Positions 54,375-63,596 of a stretch of 64,000 bases of DNA are shown here, one piece after another. Made by a program: the position numbers and the translations under genes. Under the pieces are notes generated by a model. It had not been told where the DNA came from. It was given only the letters and a program-made list of their open reading frames with translations, and did no database searches. Origin of the DNA: Methyloradius palustris (lineage in GTDB: Bacteria; Pseudomonadota; Gammaproteobacteria; Burkholderiales; Methylophilaceae); the NCBI RefSeq assembly GCF_019703875.1, contig NZ_AP024110.1:1984001-2048000 (forward strand), read 5' to 3'. How positions within the stretch are numbered: position 1 is the stretch's first letter; every line of letters starts with the position of its first letter.

Positions 54375-54577
54375 ATTAAAACTCCTTCAATTGTTTACAT
54401 TTGGTTGATTAGCAGGCTGACCTGACTAAAATTCTCCTGCATCGCAACAACGCTTTACAGCAATTCTGCGATGGATGGCTTGACGCCATCACCATGCTTA
54501 ACATGGCATACCTAGAGCTACTTGATTACATTTAGCCTAAACATTGGGCATAAATTTAATCAAGCCAAAGATTATAT
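54375..54577 (-). other. Leader region of rpsD
   Basis: About 200 bp. On the minus strand it contains CCATG TTAAG CATGG and, nearer the gene, a TCGCA / TGCGA pair separated by 20 bases, so the mRNA leader can fold. S4 is known to control its own operon in Escherichia coli by binding a leader pseudoknot; whether this leader does so is unknown. No clear promoter boxes. Confidence 0.35.
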
Positions 54578-54637
54578 AACAAAAAGCCTGTATTCACCAA
54601 GCTAGAAAACACTGCTAACTTGATGAATACAGGCTTT
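54578..54637 (-). terminator. Rho-independent terminator of htpG
   Basis: Long stem on the minus strand: AAAGCCTGTATTCATCAAG pairs with CTTGGTGAATACAGGCTTT with a single G-T wobble, loop of about 17 bases, followed by TTGTTAT. It lies 23 bp after the htpG stop. Confidence 0.8.
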
Positions 54638-54659
54638 AAGTACTGCCTTTAACTAAAAA

Positions 54660-56546
54660 TTAAGCAAGCAAGCTATTCATCCTGCGTACAAAACTTGCTG
54701 GGTCTTCAAGTTGACCGCCCTCAGCCAGCAACGCTTGATCAAATAACAAGTGCGCCCAATCTGTAAACCTTGCTTCATCTGAGACGTCATTCAAACGTTG
54801 CACAATCGCATGTTGCGGGTTGATTTCCAGCGTAGGTTTGCTGGCTGGCGTCTTCTGTCCAGCGGCTTTTAGCATACGCTCAAGATTGCCCGACAAATCA
54901 TTCTCGCCGCTGACCAAGCAAGCTGGTGAATCAGTCAAACGATGCGTCACACGGACTTCATTCACTGTTTCGCCCAATGCTGTCTTGATTTTCTCAATGA
55001 GAGATTTTGATTCATCTTCGATTTTCTTTTGCTGCTCTTTCTCAGCTTCATCTTCCAGCGTACCTAAATCAAGGTCACCTTTGGCAACTGATTGCAGTTT
55101 TTTACCATCAAATTCAGTCAGGCTGCCGAGCATCCATTCATCCACGCGGTCTGACATCAACAAGACTTCAATGCCTTTTTTGCGGAAGATTTCCAGATGT
55201 GGGCTGTGTTGCGCTGCAGCAAAACTATCTGCAGTGATGTAGTAAATCTTGTCTTGCCCCTCTTTCATGCGGCTAATGTAGTCTTTAAGCGAGACCACTT
55301 GTGCCTCAGTATCAGCCAGGGTGCTAGCAAAGCGAAACAGCCCTGCGATTTTCTCTTTATTAGAGAAATCTTCGCCAACGCCTTCTTTTAAGACTTTGCC
55401 AAACTCATTCCAGAAAGCGCTGTATTGCTCAGGTTTGTTTTCAGCCAAGTCTTCCAGCAGGCCCAGCACTTTTTTCACAGAGCCAGCCTTAATGCCATCA
55501 ATATCCTTGGAATGCTGCAAAATCTCACGGGAAACATTCAGCGGCAAATCTGAAGTATCAATCACACCGCGCACAAAACGCAGGTATTGCGGCATCAGTT
55601 GTTCAGCATCATCCATGATGAACACACGTTTTACATAGAGCTTGATGCCATGCTTACGCTCGCGGTCATATAAATCAAACGGGGCTTTGCTTGGCACATA
55701 AAGCAGTGAAATGTATTCCTGCTTGCCTTCTACGCGGTTATGGCTCCAAGCCAATGGGTCTTGGAAATCATGGGATACATGCTTGTAAAACTCGACATAC
55801 TCTTCGTCTGTAATATCGTTTTTAGCACGCGCCCACAATGCTGAGGCTTTATTGACGGTTTCATCTTCATCAGTTTCAACTTGTTCTCCATCTTTCCATT
55901 CGGATTTTTTCATCACAATTGGCATGGTGATATGGTCAGAATACTTGCGGATAATGGATTTCAGTTTCCAGTCATTGAGAAACTCATCTTCACCTTCACG
56001 CAGATGCATCTGAATCTCTGTGCCGCGCGTCGCTTTCTCGGCAGTTTCTAGGGTGTAATCACCCTCGCCTGCTGATTCCCAGCGCACAGCTTGCGTATCG
56101 CCAGCGCGGCGTGTTGTCAGCGTTACTTTGTCGGCGATGATAAAAGCCGAGTAGAAACCAACACCAAACTGGCCAATTAGATTCGCGTCTTTTGCTTGGT
56201 CACCACTGAGTGACTGAAAGAATTCGCGCGTGCCTGATTTGGCAATCGTACCAATGTTATCAATCACCTCTTCGCGGCTCATGCCGATACCGTTATCAGA
56301 AATAGTTAAGGTACGAGCTTCTTTATCAAAGCTGATGCGGATTTTAAGTTCGCTGTCATTTTCATACAGACTGCCATTGGCTAAGGCTTCAAAACGCAGC
56401 TTGTCAGCGGCATCGGAAGCATTGGAAATCAGCTCCCGCAGCACGATTTCCTTGTTGCTGTAGAGCGAGTGAATCATCAGTTGTAATAGCTGTTTTACTT
56501 CGGCCTGAAAACCTAAGGTCTCTTTTTGTGCAGTAGCTGTGGACAT
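54660..56546 (-). CDS. htpG: Chaperone protein HtpG (Hsp90)
   Basis: 628 residues, usual length. N-terminal GHKL ATPase motifs: LRELISNASDAADKLRF, SDNGIGMSREEVIDNIGTIA, GQFGVGFYSAF and the TRGTEIQMHL strand. The middle domain has the NVSREILQ segment (near DTSDLPLNVSREILQ) that supplies a catalytic Arg, and the C-terminal dimerisation domain ends in FVRRMNSLLA. It is a cytosolic ATP-driven chaperone dimer. Transcribed alone from a heat-shock type promoter that overlaps the end of the upstream glycosylase gene, and followed by its own terminator. Confidence 0.98.
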   Translation of the reverse strand: MSTATAQKETLGFQAEVKQLLQLMIHSLYSNKEIVLRELISNASDAADKLRFEALANGSLYENDSELKIRISFDKEARTLTISDNGIGMSREEVIDNIGTIAKSGTREFFQSLSGDQAKDANLIGQFGVGFYSAFIIADKVTLTTRRAGDTQAVRWESAGEGDYTLETAEKATRGTEIQMHLREGEDEFLNDWKLKSIIRKYSDHITMPIVMKKSEWKDGEQVETDEDETVNKASALWARAKNDITDEEYVEFYKHVSHDFQDPLAWSHNRVEGKQEYISLLYVPSKAPFDLYDRERKHGIKLYVKRVFIMDDAEQLMPQYLRFVRGVIDTSDLPLNVSREILQHSKDIDGIKAGSVKKVLGLLEDLAENKPEQYSAFWNEFGKVLKEGVGEDFSNKEKIAGLFRFASTLADTEAQVVSLKDYISRMKEGQDKIYYITADSFAAAQHSPHLEIFRKKGIEVLLMSDRVDEWMLGSLTEFDGKKLQSVAKGDLDLGTLEDEAEKEQQKKIEDESKSLIEKIKTALGETVNEVRVTHRLTDSPACLVSGENDLSGNLERMLKAAGQKTPASKPTLEINPQHAIVQRLNDVSDEARFTDWAHLLFDQALLAEGGQLEDPASFVRRMNSLLA

Positions 56547-56626
56547 GGTTTAAATCCCCTGGTGTTGATTAAATACAATATTTGGTTAAAAACGATAGAG
56601 TGTTTGATCACTCGATATAGTTATAC

Positions 56627-56654
56627 AAATTGGGATGCCTGCAGAAATTTCAAG
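56627..56654 (-). promoter_or_regulatory. Heat-shock (sigma-32 type) promoter of htpG
   Basis: On the minus strand CTTGAAA, then 13 bases, then CCCAATTT. This fits the sigma-32 consensus CTTGAAA - 13 to 15 - CCCCAT.T, with one clear deviation. The -35 box overlaps the TGA of the glycosylase gene. The -10 box lies about 80 bp before the htpG start, which agrees with htpG being a heat-shock gene. Confidence 0.75.
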
Positions 56655-57306
56655 AGCTTTTATTCTTGGCTACCTTTTCAGGCTTCAGTTTATACAGGCT
56701 AGCTGCTTGCCATAAATACCAACTGGCAATTGAGCGATATGGCGACCAAGCTAGGCCTATCTCATTAAACGCTTTAGGCGTTGGCTGTTCAGCAAGTGAT
56801 TTGAGTAATCGATACCCTTCACGCAAGCCAAAATCGCCCACTGGCAATACATCCCAACGCTCTAGGGTAAAAATCAGCAGCATCTCTACAGTCCAGCGCC
56901 CCACTCCCTTTAACTTCACCAGACGTTCGATTAATTCTTCATTACTCATCAATTGGCCATCGGCCAGGGTAGGTACCAGGCCATCTTGAGTTTTCTGGGC
57001 AATCTCCCGAATAGTCGCCACCTTGGTCGCAGAAAATCCGCAAGCGCGCATCAATGCAGGGTCTGTTGCCAGTATGCTGGCAGGAGCAGGAAATGCCTGA
57101 TCCGGATACATCGCCAGCAGCCGACTCAATATGGCTTCTGCTGCCCGACCATGCAATTGCTGGTAAGAAATGGATCGCACTAGTGCCTCGTAAGGCTCAC
57201 GGTTAGGCGTAGTCTTTAAGCCACAATCGCCGACCTCGGCAATGAGCCGTGTCCAATCGTCATCGACGGCAGCAAGATGCTGCATAGCTGAATTAAAAGT
57301 TTGCAT
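56650..57306 (-). CDS. DNA-3-methyladenine glycosylase II, short AlkA-like
   Basis: 218 residues. Base excision repair enzyme that removes alkylated purines. It is an HhH-GPD protein: a helical part with RSISYQQLHGRAA (45-57), the helix-hairpin-helix LKGVGRWTVEM (132-142), and catalytic Asp158 in LPVGDFGLREG. It lacks the extra N-terminal domain of Escherichia coli AlkA (282 residues), like many short bacterial Mag/AlkA enzymes. It follows alkB by 19 bp, so the two alkylation repair genes are probably cotranscribed. Confidence 0.93.
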   Translation of the reverse strand: MQTFNSAMQHLAAVDDDWTRLIAEVGDCGLKTTPNREPYEALVRSISYQQLHGRAAEAILSRLLAMYPDQAFPAPASILATDPALMRACGFSATKVATIREIAQKTQDGLVPTLADGQLMSNEELIERLVKLKGVGRWTVEMLLIFTLERWDVLPVGDFGLREGYRLLKSLAEQPTPKAFNEIGLAWSPYRSIASWYLWQAASLYKLKPEKVAKNKSS

Positions 57307-57325
57307 CGCGTTATTGTGGCCGAGT

Positions 57326-57988
57326 TTAAGGCGAATCCGCCAGCGCTTTTCTGAACGTCAGATTAATGCGCTGCTCACCGAGCAGTGGATGCATGCTAGT
57401 TTTTAGCGGCGCAATACCATGAAAATTAAATCTGGAAGTACCGCCCCATACAACGACATCGCCGTGCTCTAGTTTAAAGCGTTTGGCTTTATCAGTGCGC
57501 TGCAGGCCCCCAAACATAAAGGTTGCAGTCAGCCCCAGCGACACTGAAACAATTGGCGCGGTTGCATCCTGCTCATCTTTGTCTTGATGCAAGGCCATGC
57601 GTGCGCCAGGCTCATAGCGATTAATCAGGCAGGCATCTGGCACAAAATCCTGATAGCCCGCAGCCAGCGCCGCAGATTGGGCGATTTGTAAAAATACCTC
57701 AGGCATTGCTGGCCAAGGCAGGCCAGTTGTAGGATCTATTTCAGAATATCGATAACCTTTGCGGTCTGTTACCCAGCCAGCTCTGCCGCAATTAGCCATG
57801 GCCACTGACATTGTGTAACCGCCAGGGGTGACCATATGACGAAAAGGCGCTTGTAGTCTCACTGCCTCAATCGCATCTAGTAATCGCTGATCGAAGCCTG
57901 ATTCGAACCTAGAGACAAAGCCCTGAAGCAAGTATGCGCCGTCGGCTATTTTTATGGGTTCTGATTCAATGTAGAGCGCTGCTTGCAT
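57326..57988 (-). CDS. alkB: DNA oxidative demethylase AlkB
   Basis: 220 residues, the family's usual size. Fe(II)/2-oxoglutarate dioxygenase that directly reverses 1-methyladenine and 3-methylcytosine. Iron ligands are visible: His134 and Asp136 (ALHQDKDEQD) and His190 (SRFNFHGI). The 2-oxoglutarate and substrate arginines are Arg207 and Arg213 (RINLTFR), and the YSEIDPTTGLPWPAMP loop is typical. It lies 9 bp downstream of the photolyase-like gene and 19 bp upstream of the AlkA-like gene. Confidence 0.96.
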   Translation of the reverse strand: MQAALYIESEPIKIADGAYLLQGFVSRFESGFDQRLLDAIEAVRLQAPFRHMVTPGGYTMSVAMANCGRAGWVTDRKGYRYSEIDPTTGLPWPAMPEVFLQIAQSAALAAGYQDFVPDACLINRYEPGARMALHQDKDEQDATAPIVSVSLGLTATFMFGGLQRTDKAKRFKLEHGDVVVWGGTSRFNFHGIAPLKTSMHPLLGEQRINLTFRKALADSP

Positions 57989-57997
57989 TGCAATTCT

Positions 57998-59554
57998 TTA
58001 AATACTTTCTAACCTGCCCAGCAATGAGGCTGCCGATGATTCAATATCACCAATCTGCGCCTGACTGAATCGGGCTACATTTTTAGCCATGAGCGCGGTT
58101 CTTGGATTGCGGGCAAACGTCTCATAATGCTTGATCAAAAAATGCCAGTAGAGCGTGGTGTAAGGGCAAGCATCTTCGCCAGTCTTGACCTCTGGTTTGT
58201 AACGGCAGCCACTACAATAATTACTCATGCGTTTGATATAAGCCCCAGACGCCACATAAGGCTTGCTCGTGAATCGACCGCCATTAGCATACAGCGCCAT
58301 GCCCGCCACGTTGGGCAGTTCAACCCACTCGACCGCATCTACATACACCGCCAGATACCAAGCCTCGACTTCTCGCGGATTGATTTCCGCCAGCAAGCCG
58401 AATAGACCAGTCACCATCAAGCGCTGAATATGATGCGCATAGCCATACTGCATAGTCTGGCGGATGGTCTGCGCCAAACAATTCATTTTTGTCTCGCCAG
58501 TCCAATACCAAGATGGCAATGCCCGCTGATGCTGATAATGATTAGCTTCGGCCATCTCAGGCATATCCAGCCAATAGACTCCACGGATGAACTCGCGCCA
58601 GCCCAGTATCTGCCGTACAAAGCCTTCCACACTGGCCAGTGGCAGGCCTCTGGAGTGATACGCCGCTATGCTCGCCGAGATCACTTCACGCGGATTTAAC
58701 AATTTAAGATTAAGCGACGAAGCCAGCAACGAATGCCAGAGAAACGGACTAGAAATCAGGTCACCCTGCCACATGGCATCTTGATGAGGGCCAAATTCAG
58801 CGAGCCGGTATTGGATAAAATCATCCAGAAGTTTCAGCGCCTGTTGATGGTTTACTGGCCAGCAGAAATTAGCCAGGCTACCTGGATGCTTTGGGAAATA
58901 TTGGGCAGTATCGGTAAATACTGCACGGGTAATGTCATCATGCTGCCAGACTGGATTTGCAGGCAGGTTTTGTGGGCCATGACGGCCAAATGACTGGCGA
59001 TTTTCATCATCGTAGTTCCAGCTGCCGCCCTCGGGCTCACCATTTTTCATGAGCACATCATGCTGTTTACGCATATAGCGATAAAAGAACTCCATGCGCA
59101 GGCTTTTGTTTTTGTCAGTGCCTGCCCAACGTCTGAAATCAGCGCGACTAATCATGAAGTGGCTGTCATCGCGAACGGCTAATGGGGTCTCAGCCGCCAG
59201 TGCGCATTGTTCAATCATTTGCAAAACGCGATATTCACCAGGTTCGCAAATGATGACTTTTTCAGGCTTCAACTCATTTAGCTTTGCACGCCAGGCATCC
59301 TGCAAGCTGGCAAAATCATGCTGCCCCAGCTTGAGATAAATAGGCTGCATACTTTTTTCAATTAGGAGCTCGGCAAAATGGCGCATAGCCGCCAGGAATA
59401 AGGCAATGCGCGCCTGATGGCTCCAGACATGGGTCGCTTCACCAACTGTCTCGACCATCAGTATGCGGTCACGTGTCGCATCAAAACCATCGAGTGCAGG
59501 GTTATCAAGGGTAAGCTGGTCACCCAGAATGATGATTAGGTGGCGTATAGACAT
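57998..59554 (-). CDS. FeS-type cryptochrome/(6-4) photolyase-related protein
   Basis: 518 residues. N-terminal antenna-type domain starting RHLIIILGDQLTLDNPALDG, then the helical FAD domain (GFVRQILGWREFIRGVYW, and PREVEAWYLAVYVDAVEWVE). Four Cys (359, 447, 450, 463; NYCSGCRY and EDACPYTT) match the cluster ligands of the bacterial FeS photolyase/cryptochrome group, whose studied members repair (6-4) photoproducts. The two-base gap after the DUF2256 gene (TAA-AT-ATG) shows coupling. Repair or signalling cannot be separated from sequence alone; the repair neighbours favour repair. Confidence 0.93.
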   Translation of the reverse strand: MSIRHLIIILGDQLTLDNPALDGFDATRDRILMVETVGEATHVWSHQARIALFLAAMRHFAELLIEKSMQPIYLKLGQHDFASLQDAWRAKLNELKPEKVIICEPGEYRVLQMIEQCALAAETPLAVRDDSHFMISRADFRRWAGTDKNKSLRMEFFYRYMRKQHDVLMKNGEPEGGSWNYDDENRQSFGRHGPQNLPANPVWQHDDITRAVFTDTAQYFPKHPGSLANFCWPVNHQQALKLLDDFIQYRLAEFGPHQDAMWQGDLISSPFLWHSLLASSLNLKLLNPREVISASIAAYHSRGLPLASVEGFVRQILGWREFIRGVYWLDMPEMAEANHYQHQRALPSWYWTGETKMNCLAQTIRQTMQYGYAHHIQRLMVTGLFGLLAEINPREVEAWYLAVYVDAVEWVELPNVAGMALYANGGRFTSKPYVASGAYIKRMSNYCSGCRYKPEVKTGEDACPYTTLYWHFLIKHYETFARNPRTALMAKNVARFSQAQIGDIESSAASLLGRLESI

Positions 59555-59556
59555 AT

Positions 59557-59730
59557 TTAGCTTTGAATGGGTTTTGATTTCGCACTACGTCTGCAAGACT
59601 CAGAGCAGTATTTCACCGCTTCCCAGTTACTCGCCCAAGCTTTGCGCCAACTCATCTCACGCCCACAACCCAAGCAGGGTTTGGCTAGCAGGTAAGATTT
59701 ATTGCCTTTGAAAGTGCGAGCAGAGGTCAT
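59557..59730 (-). CDS. DUF2256 small Cys-rich protein
   Basis: 57 residues starting MTSARTFKGNKSYLLAKPCL. Four cysteines in two pairs (CLGCGREMSWRKAW and YCSESCRR) suggest a zinc ribbon. DUF2256 proteins are, from general knowledge, usually found beside FeS photolyase genes, as here, where it ends 2 bp before the photolyase-like gene. Function unknown. The next gene upstream (tcdA) ends 28 bp before its start, so it may be part of the same transcript. Confidence 0.85.
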   Translation of the reverse strand: MTSARTFKGNKSYLLAKPCLGCGREMSWRKAWASNWEAVKYCSESCRRSAKSKPIQS

Positions 59731-59758
59731 AGCTTGAGATGACCTCTATTTGCATGTA

Positions 59759-60544
59759 CTAGTTCAGCAATTGCTTTAGCACAAGTGCGGCAGCGGCCAT
59801 GCCAAACGGCGCAGTGACGCAAACCGATGAGCCATAACCAGCACAATTGAGGCCGTTCAATGCTACATCCGTCTCGCAGGCAGCTTCAGGCTTTTGCACT
59901 TGCTCATCCGAATAGACTGCCTGGATATTGAATTTTGTTTTTTCACCACGCGGAAACCCGTGGTCGCGCCGTAACGAATTGCGCACCTTCGCCAGCAGCC
60001 TGTCGCCAGTGACTTTCGCCAGATCAGCGCTTTGAATGCGGGTTGGGTCTAGCCTGCCACCTGCGCCACCTACGATAATCAGTGGAATGTTTTGCTGGCG
60101 GCAATAAGCGGCAATGGCAACCTTGGCGCGGGCATCATCAATCGCATCCAGCACCACATCAAAACCACTACCCAGCATAGTGGCTACATTCTCTGCCGTC
60201 ACGAAGTCTTCTACCTGCTGGACTTTGCAATCTGGATTGATGCTGAGGATACGCTCGGCCATGGCCGTCACCTTGGCTTTGCCAAAGGAGCCGTCAACGG
60301 CATGCAGCTGGCGATTGACGTTCGATTCCGCAATATTATCCAGATCAATCAGGGTCATGTTGCCAATCGCATTGCGCGCCAGCGCCTCGACTGCCCAAGA
60401 ACCAACGCCACCAATGCCGATGACACAGACGTTGGCCGCTTGAAACCTTGCCAAGCCTTGTTCGCCATATAGTCGGCTGACACCGCCAAAACGTCGGGCT
60501 ACATCGACGGTATCTATATCAACTTGGTTCTGGTGAGCATCCAT
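59759..60544 (-). CDS. tcdA: tRNA threonylcarbamoyladenosine dehydratase
   Basis: E1-like enzyme that uses ATP to cyclise t6A at position 37 of tRNAs to ct6A. The ATP-binding motif VIGIGGVGSWAVEALAR and the LIDLDNIAESNVNRQ strand are clear, then KV.AMAERIL and a C-terminal hydrophobic helix. I prefer the ATG at 60544 (261 residues), which overlaps the upstream stop as TGATG with GAGG ten bases before it. An ATG at 60553 gives 264 residues but has the GAGG only one base away. Confidence 0.93.
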   Translation of the reverse strand: MDAHQNQVDIDTVDVARRFGGVSRLYGEQGLARFQAANVCVIGIGGVGSWAVEALARNAIGNMTLIDLDNIAESNVNRQLHAVDGSFGKAKVTAMAERILSINPDCKVQQVEDFVTAENVATMLGSGFDVVLDAIDDARAKVAIAAYCRQQNIPLIIVGGAGGRLDPTRIQSADLAKVTGDRLLAKVRNSLRRDHGFPRGEKTKFNIQAVYSDEQVQKPEAACETDVALNGLNCAGYGSSVCVTAPFGMAAAALVLKQLLN

Positions 60545-61659
60545 CAATGACATGCCTCACTTTTAACGTCTTCTACAAAGCTATCCAGCCCATCAATCGC
60601 ACAATCATCACGCTTCACGGCCTTGGTTAGCTGCTGGATCTGTTTAACATAGCTTTTCACTTGCTTGCAGAGCAGACCGCCATCATCAATATCCTTCTGT
60701 ATCTTGTTCTGCAATTGCTCAACTTGCGAGAGGGTATTGGCGCAACGCGTATCTTTCTTTAGCTGCTCTGGTGTTTTGGGAATGGAAGGCTCATCCGAGG
60801 CTTTGCAGAATTTGTTAGCCAGGGTCTGGATGGTTGCAATCTTGTCAGTATTTGCTGGCGGCTGCGGCGTATCAAATACGCTGACCAGTTGATCATCTTT
60901 AAGCTTGCTCATCCTCACCACCATAAAGCTGTGGTCATTACAGTCAAACGACAAGGTGCTGAGGGTAATATCACCAGCTTCAGCATCATTAGTATTGCTG
61001 GTAAACGGCACGACCTTGGTATGCGCGATAAAACGGCTACCATCCTGACTGCGCCTGATAGATTTACGGTCATAGAAAACTTCGGCAATTGCACTCTTGC
61101 CGATGGATTGCCATTCTATTTTTCCTGATGGAGGCTCATCTAATGTAGTTTCAGAGGCAGAATCAATTGGCGTAGACTCTGCAAGCAATGGAACAGCAAG
61201 CAGAGATGACGGTTCATTTGCTGCATCCTGCGCAGGCTCATCAACTGGGCAATACGCTTGTTTCAGCTGGTCTGGCATACTCCCAACACCGATAGCTTCA
61301 GCTGGTCGCGCTTTACTGAAACCGCCGACCAGTTTGCCCTGATCGTACTTACGGCCATTGGTATAGCTGAAGATATTGGCTTTGCAGTCTATCGTCATAG
61401 TAGTCACCCATTCAACCTGGCCATCTGGCGGGAGCTTGTCCTTGCCAGCCTCTGTTTTTGCCTGCGCCTGACTTTTCTCAATGACTTTGGTAGTGATATT
61501 AAAAATACTGTCAGGGCTAATCCACTGCAAAGAATTGGTATCCACCTCATGCTGCCCGATATCGCTGACGCCTAGCGACACCCATTTCTCGGCATCCTCT
61601 GCATAGCCACTCAGGCTGTAACTTAAAATCAGGAATAAGACGGACAAAAATCGAGGCAC
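60544..61659 (-). CDS. Exported protein with two surface-adhesin-E-like domains
   Basis: 371 residues from a GTG. A signal peptide (FLSVLFLILSYSLSGYA) is followed by two similar domains: residues ~24-135 (WVSLGVSDIGQHEVDTNSL, MTIDCKANIF) and ~190-300 (WQSIGKSAIAEVFYDRKSI, LSFDCNDHSFMVVRM). Each has a conserved Cys in the 'DCK/DCN' strand and a later Cys (QAYCP, NKFCK). A charged, Gln-rich C-terminal segment with more Cys follows. The pattern recalls the surface-adhesin protein E fold common in betaproteobacterial periplasmic proteins. It starts 14 bp after acpS and overlaps tcdA by one base, so it belongs to the same operon. Function unknown. Confidence 0.8.
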   Translation of the reverse strand: MPRFLSVLFLILSYSLSGYAEDAEKWVSLGVSDIGQHEVDTNSLQWISPDSIFNITTKVIEKSQAQAKTEAGKDKLPPDGQVEWVTTMTIDCKANIFSYTNGRKYDQGKLVGGFSKARPAEAIGVGSMPDQLKQAYCPVDEPAQDAANEPSSLLAVPLLAESTPIDSASETTLDEPPSGKIEWQSIGKSAIAEVFYDRKSIRRSQDGSRFIAHTKVVPFTSNTNDAEAGDITLSTLSFDCNDHSFMVVRMSKLKDDQLVSVFDTPQPPANTDKIATIQTLANKFCKASDEPSIPKTPEQLKKDTRCANTLSQVEQLQNKIQKDIDDGGLLCKQVKSYVKQIQQLTKAVKRDDCAIDGLDSFVEDVKSEACH

Positions 61660-61673
61660 GCCCAGCTTCCGAT

Positions 61674-62054
61674 TCAGGCTTTTTCGAGCACAACAAAAGC
61701 CGCGGCTAAGGCTTTTTCATCGCTAATCGATAAATGTTGGAAAGCGATACCTTTTGCATCCAGAAATTCTTGTAACGCTGGCGCTAAATCCAGCACTGGT
61801 TTACCAAGATCATCGTGGCCTACACCGATGTTCTCAAAAGTCGCTGGTGAGCGTATGCCTGTGCCAAGCGCCTTGGCAAAGGCTTCTTTTGCAGCAAACC
61901 GCTTGGCAAGAAAACGTGCTTTGGTAGTAGAGAGGCTGTAATCCTGCCACTCTTGTTCATTCAACAAGCGCTGGGCAAATGCATCGCCAAAACGTGCCAA
62001 TGAATCCTCTATGCGCGAGACTTCAACAATATCAGTACCGATACCGTAAATCAT
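61674..62054 (-). CDS. acpS: Holo-[acyl-carrier-protein] synthase
   Basis: 126 residues. Transfers 4'-phosphopantetheine from CoA to acyl carrier protein. The two metal-binding motifs are present: GIGTDIVEVSRI (Asp8) and RFAAKEAFAKALGTG (Glu57). Directly follows pdxJ, the usual order. Confidence 0.97.
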   Translation of the reverse strand: MIYGIGTDIVEVSRIEDSLARFGDAFAQRLLNEQEWQDYSLSTTKARFLAKRFAAKEAFAKALGTGIRSPATFENIGVGHDDLGKPVLDLAPALQEFLDAKGIAFQHLSISDEKALAAAFVVLEKA

Positions 62055-62075
62055 GCGCAGGTGCTTTGATATTGA

Positions 62076-62816
62076 TTAACCATGTGCTGCCTGTACCATC
62101 AATTGCTTCATTTCGCGTATCGAATATTCCCACCCCACAAACAAGGCATGGGCGACGAGAGCGTGGCCTATATTCAGCTCTTCAATATGCGGAATGGCGG
62201 CAATTTCATGCACGTTATGGATATTGAGGCCGTGGCCAGCGTTAACAATCAAGCCAAGCTTGAGCGCATGCTCAACCCCTTGTTGAATGCGGGTTAACTC
62301 ATGGCGCTGTACGCTACCCGTGCTATCGGCAAACTTCCCAGTGTGCAACTCAATCACAGGCGCACCTGCGGCTTTTGCGGCGTCAATCTGTGCAATATCT
62401 GGCGCAATAAAGAGCGATACACGAATGCCTGCATCGGCCAGTTGATCGCAAACGTCCGTGATTTTATCCAGGTTGCCAATGACATCAAGGCCGCCCTCAG
62501 TCGTGCGCTCTTCGCGCCTTTCAGGTACCAGACAGACATCTTGTGGTTTCACTTTTAGCGCGATTTCCACCATTTCGTCGGTGACCGCCATTTCGAGATT
62601 CATCTTGGTTTGCAACAGCGGACGCAAGGCAAATACATCTTCATCACGGATATGGCGACGATCTTCGCGCAGATGGATGGTAATGCTATCGGCACCAGCC
62701 TCTTCGGCACGCAAGGCAGCCTGCACAACGCTGGGATACTGCGTACCACGCGCATTGCGCAAAGTTGCCACATGGTCAATATTCACGCCCAATTTGATGA
62801 ATCTAGGTTTTATCAT
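62076..62816 (-). CDS. pdxJ: Pyridoxine 5'-phosphate synthase
   Basis: 246 residues. Condenses 1-deoxyxylulose 5-phosphate with 3-amino-2-oxopropyl phosphate in vitamin B6 synthesis. Typical stretches: LGVNIDHVATLRNARGTQYP, SITIHLREDRRHI, VCLVPERREERTTEGGLDV and NAGHGLN. The start ATG overlaps the stop of recO (ATGA). Confidence 0.98.
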   Translation of the reverse strand: MIKPRFIKLGVNIDHVATLRNARGTQYPSVVQAALRAEEAGADSITIHLREDRRHIRDEDVFALRPLLQTKMNLEMAVTDEMVEIALKVKPQDVCLVPERREERTTEGGLDVIGNLDKITDVCDQLADAGIRVSLFIAPDIAQIDAAKAAGAPVIELHTGKFADSTGSVQRHELTRIQQGVEHALKLGLIVNAGHGLNIHNVHEIAAIPHIEELNIGHALVAHALFVGWEYSIREMKQLMVQAAHG

Positions 62817-63559
62817 AATTCTTGTAAATCGATTAAGAGTTGTCGGGTATAGAGCGGCTTATCACCTAAATAATGCGCCAATAACACGCGCATCAATTGT
62901 TTGCTTTGCTGCTGTGTCTGGGCATCTGAATAATCGTCATTCGCCATATCCAGCAGGGTTTTACCCAATAATTGTACGCCGTTTTGCTGATTAAATTGTG
63001 CATGCTGGTGTGATGCCCCAACTTCAGCAATATAAAAATAAGCTTTATCGGCAAGGACTAACTGATCATTGGCATCTTGATTGAGCGGAACCGCGTAACC
63101 CATCTCCTGCAGCATCTTCAGCTCAAAGCGCCTGAGCGTAGCCGCATAATTTTTATCAGTGGCTAATATTTTAAGCGTCTGGGCATAGTAATCAAACAAC
63201 AGATCATGGCTATCTTCACGCGGCAACAATCGCAACAAAAGCTCGTTCAGGTAAAAGCCGCACATCAGGGCTTCGCCATTTAATAAAAGCAAACCTGAAC
63301 CCCATTCCAGCGAATGCAGAGTTTTCAACTCAAGCTTACCTGACCAGGTAGCTGTTAATGGCTGGAATGACTGCAACATGCCACGCATCGCTGAACGGGG
63401 ACGACGGGCCCCTTTTGCAACGGCGGCTACCCGTCCGAACTCACGGCTGAATAGCTCGACCACCAAGCTAGTTTCTTTGAACGGATAAGTGTGCAGCACA
63501 TAGACTGGCTGGTTATCTTGACGATTATTGCTGGTCGTGCGAATGGTAGCAACGGCCAT
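62813..63559 (-). CDS. recO: DNA repair protein RecO
   Basis: 248 residues. Recombination mediator of the RecFOR pathway. The N-terminal OB fold is recognisable (PVYVLHTYPFKETSLVVELF, then GRVAAVAKGARRPRS), followed by a helical domain with FYLNELLLRLLPRED. The four zinc Cys of some RecO proteins are not seen. Lies between era and pdxJ as usual in proteobacteria, and overlaps pdxJ by 4 bp. Confidence 0.96.
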   Translation of the reverse strand: MAVATIRTTSNNRQDNQPVYVLHTYPFKETSLVVELFSREFGRVAAVAKGARRPRSAMRGMLQSFQPLTATWSGKLELKTLHSLEWGSGLLLLNGEALMCGFYLNELLLRLLPREDSHDLLFDYYAQTLKILATDKNYAATLRRFELKMLQEMGYAVPLNQDANDQLVLADKAYFYIAEVGASHQHAQFNQQNGVQLLGKTLLDMANDDYSDAQTQQQSKQLMRVLLAHYLGDKPLYTRQLLIDLQEL

Positions 63560-63596
63560 GATTCAAATTGGGATTGAATACGGGATTGCGGAAACT

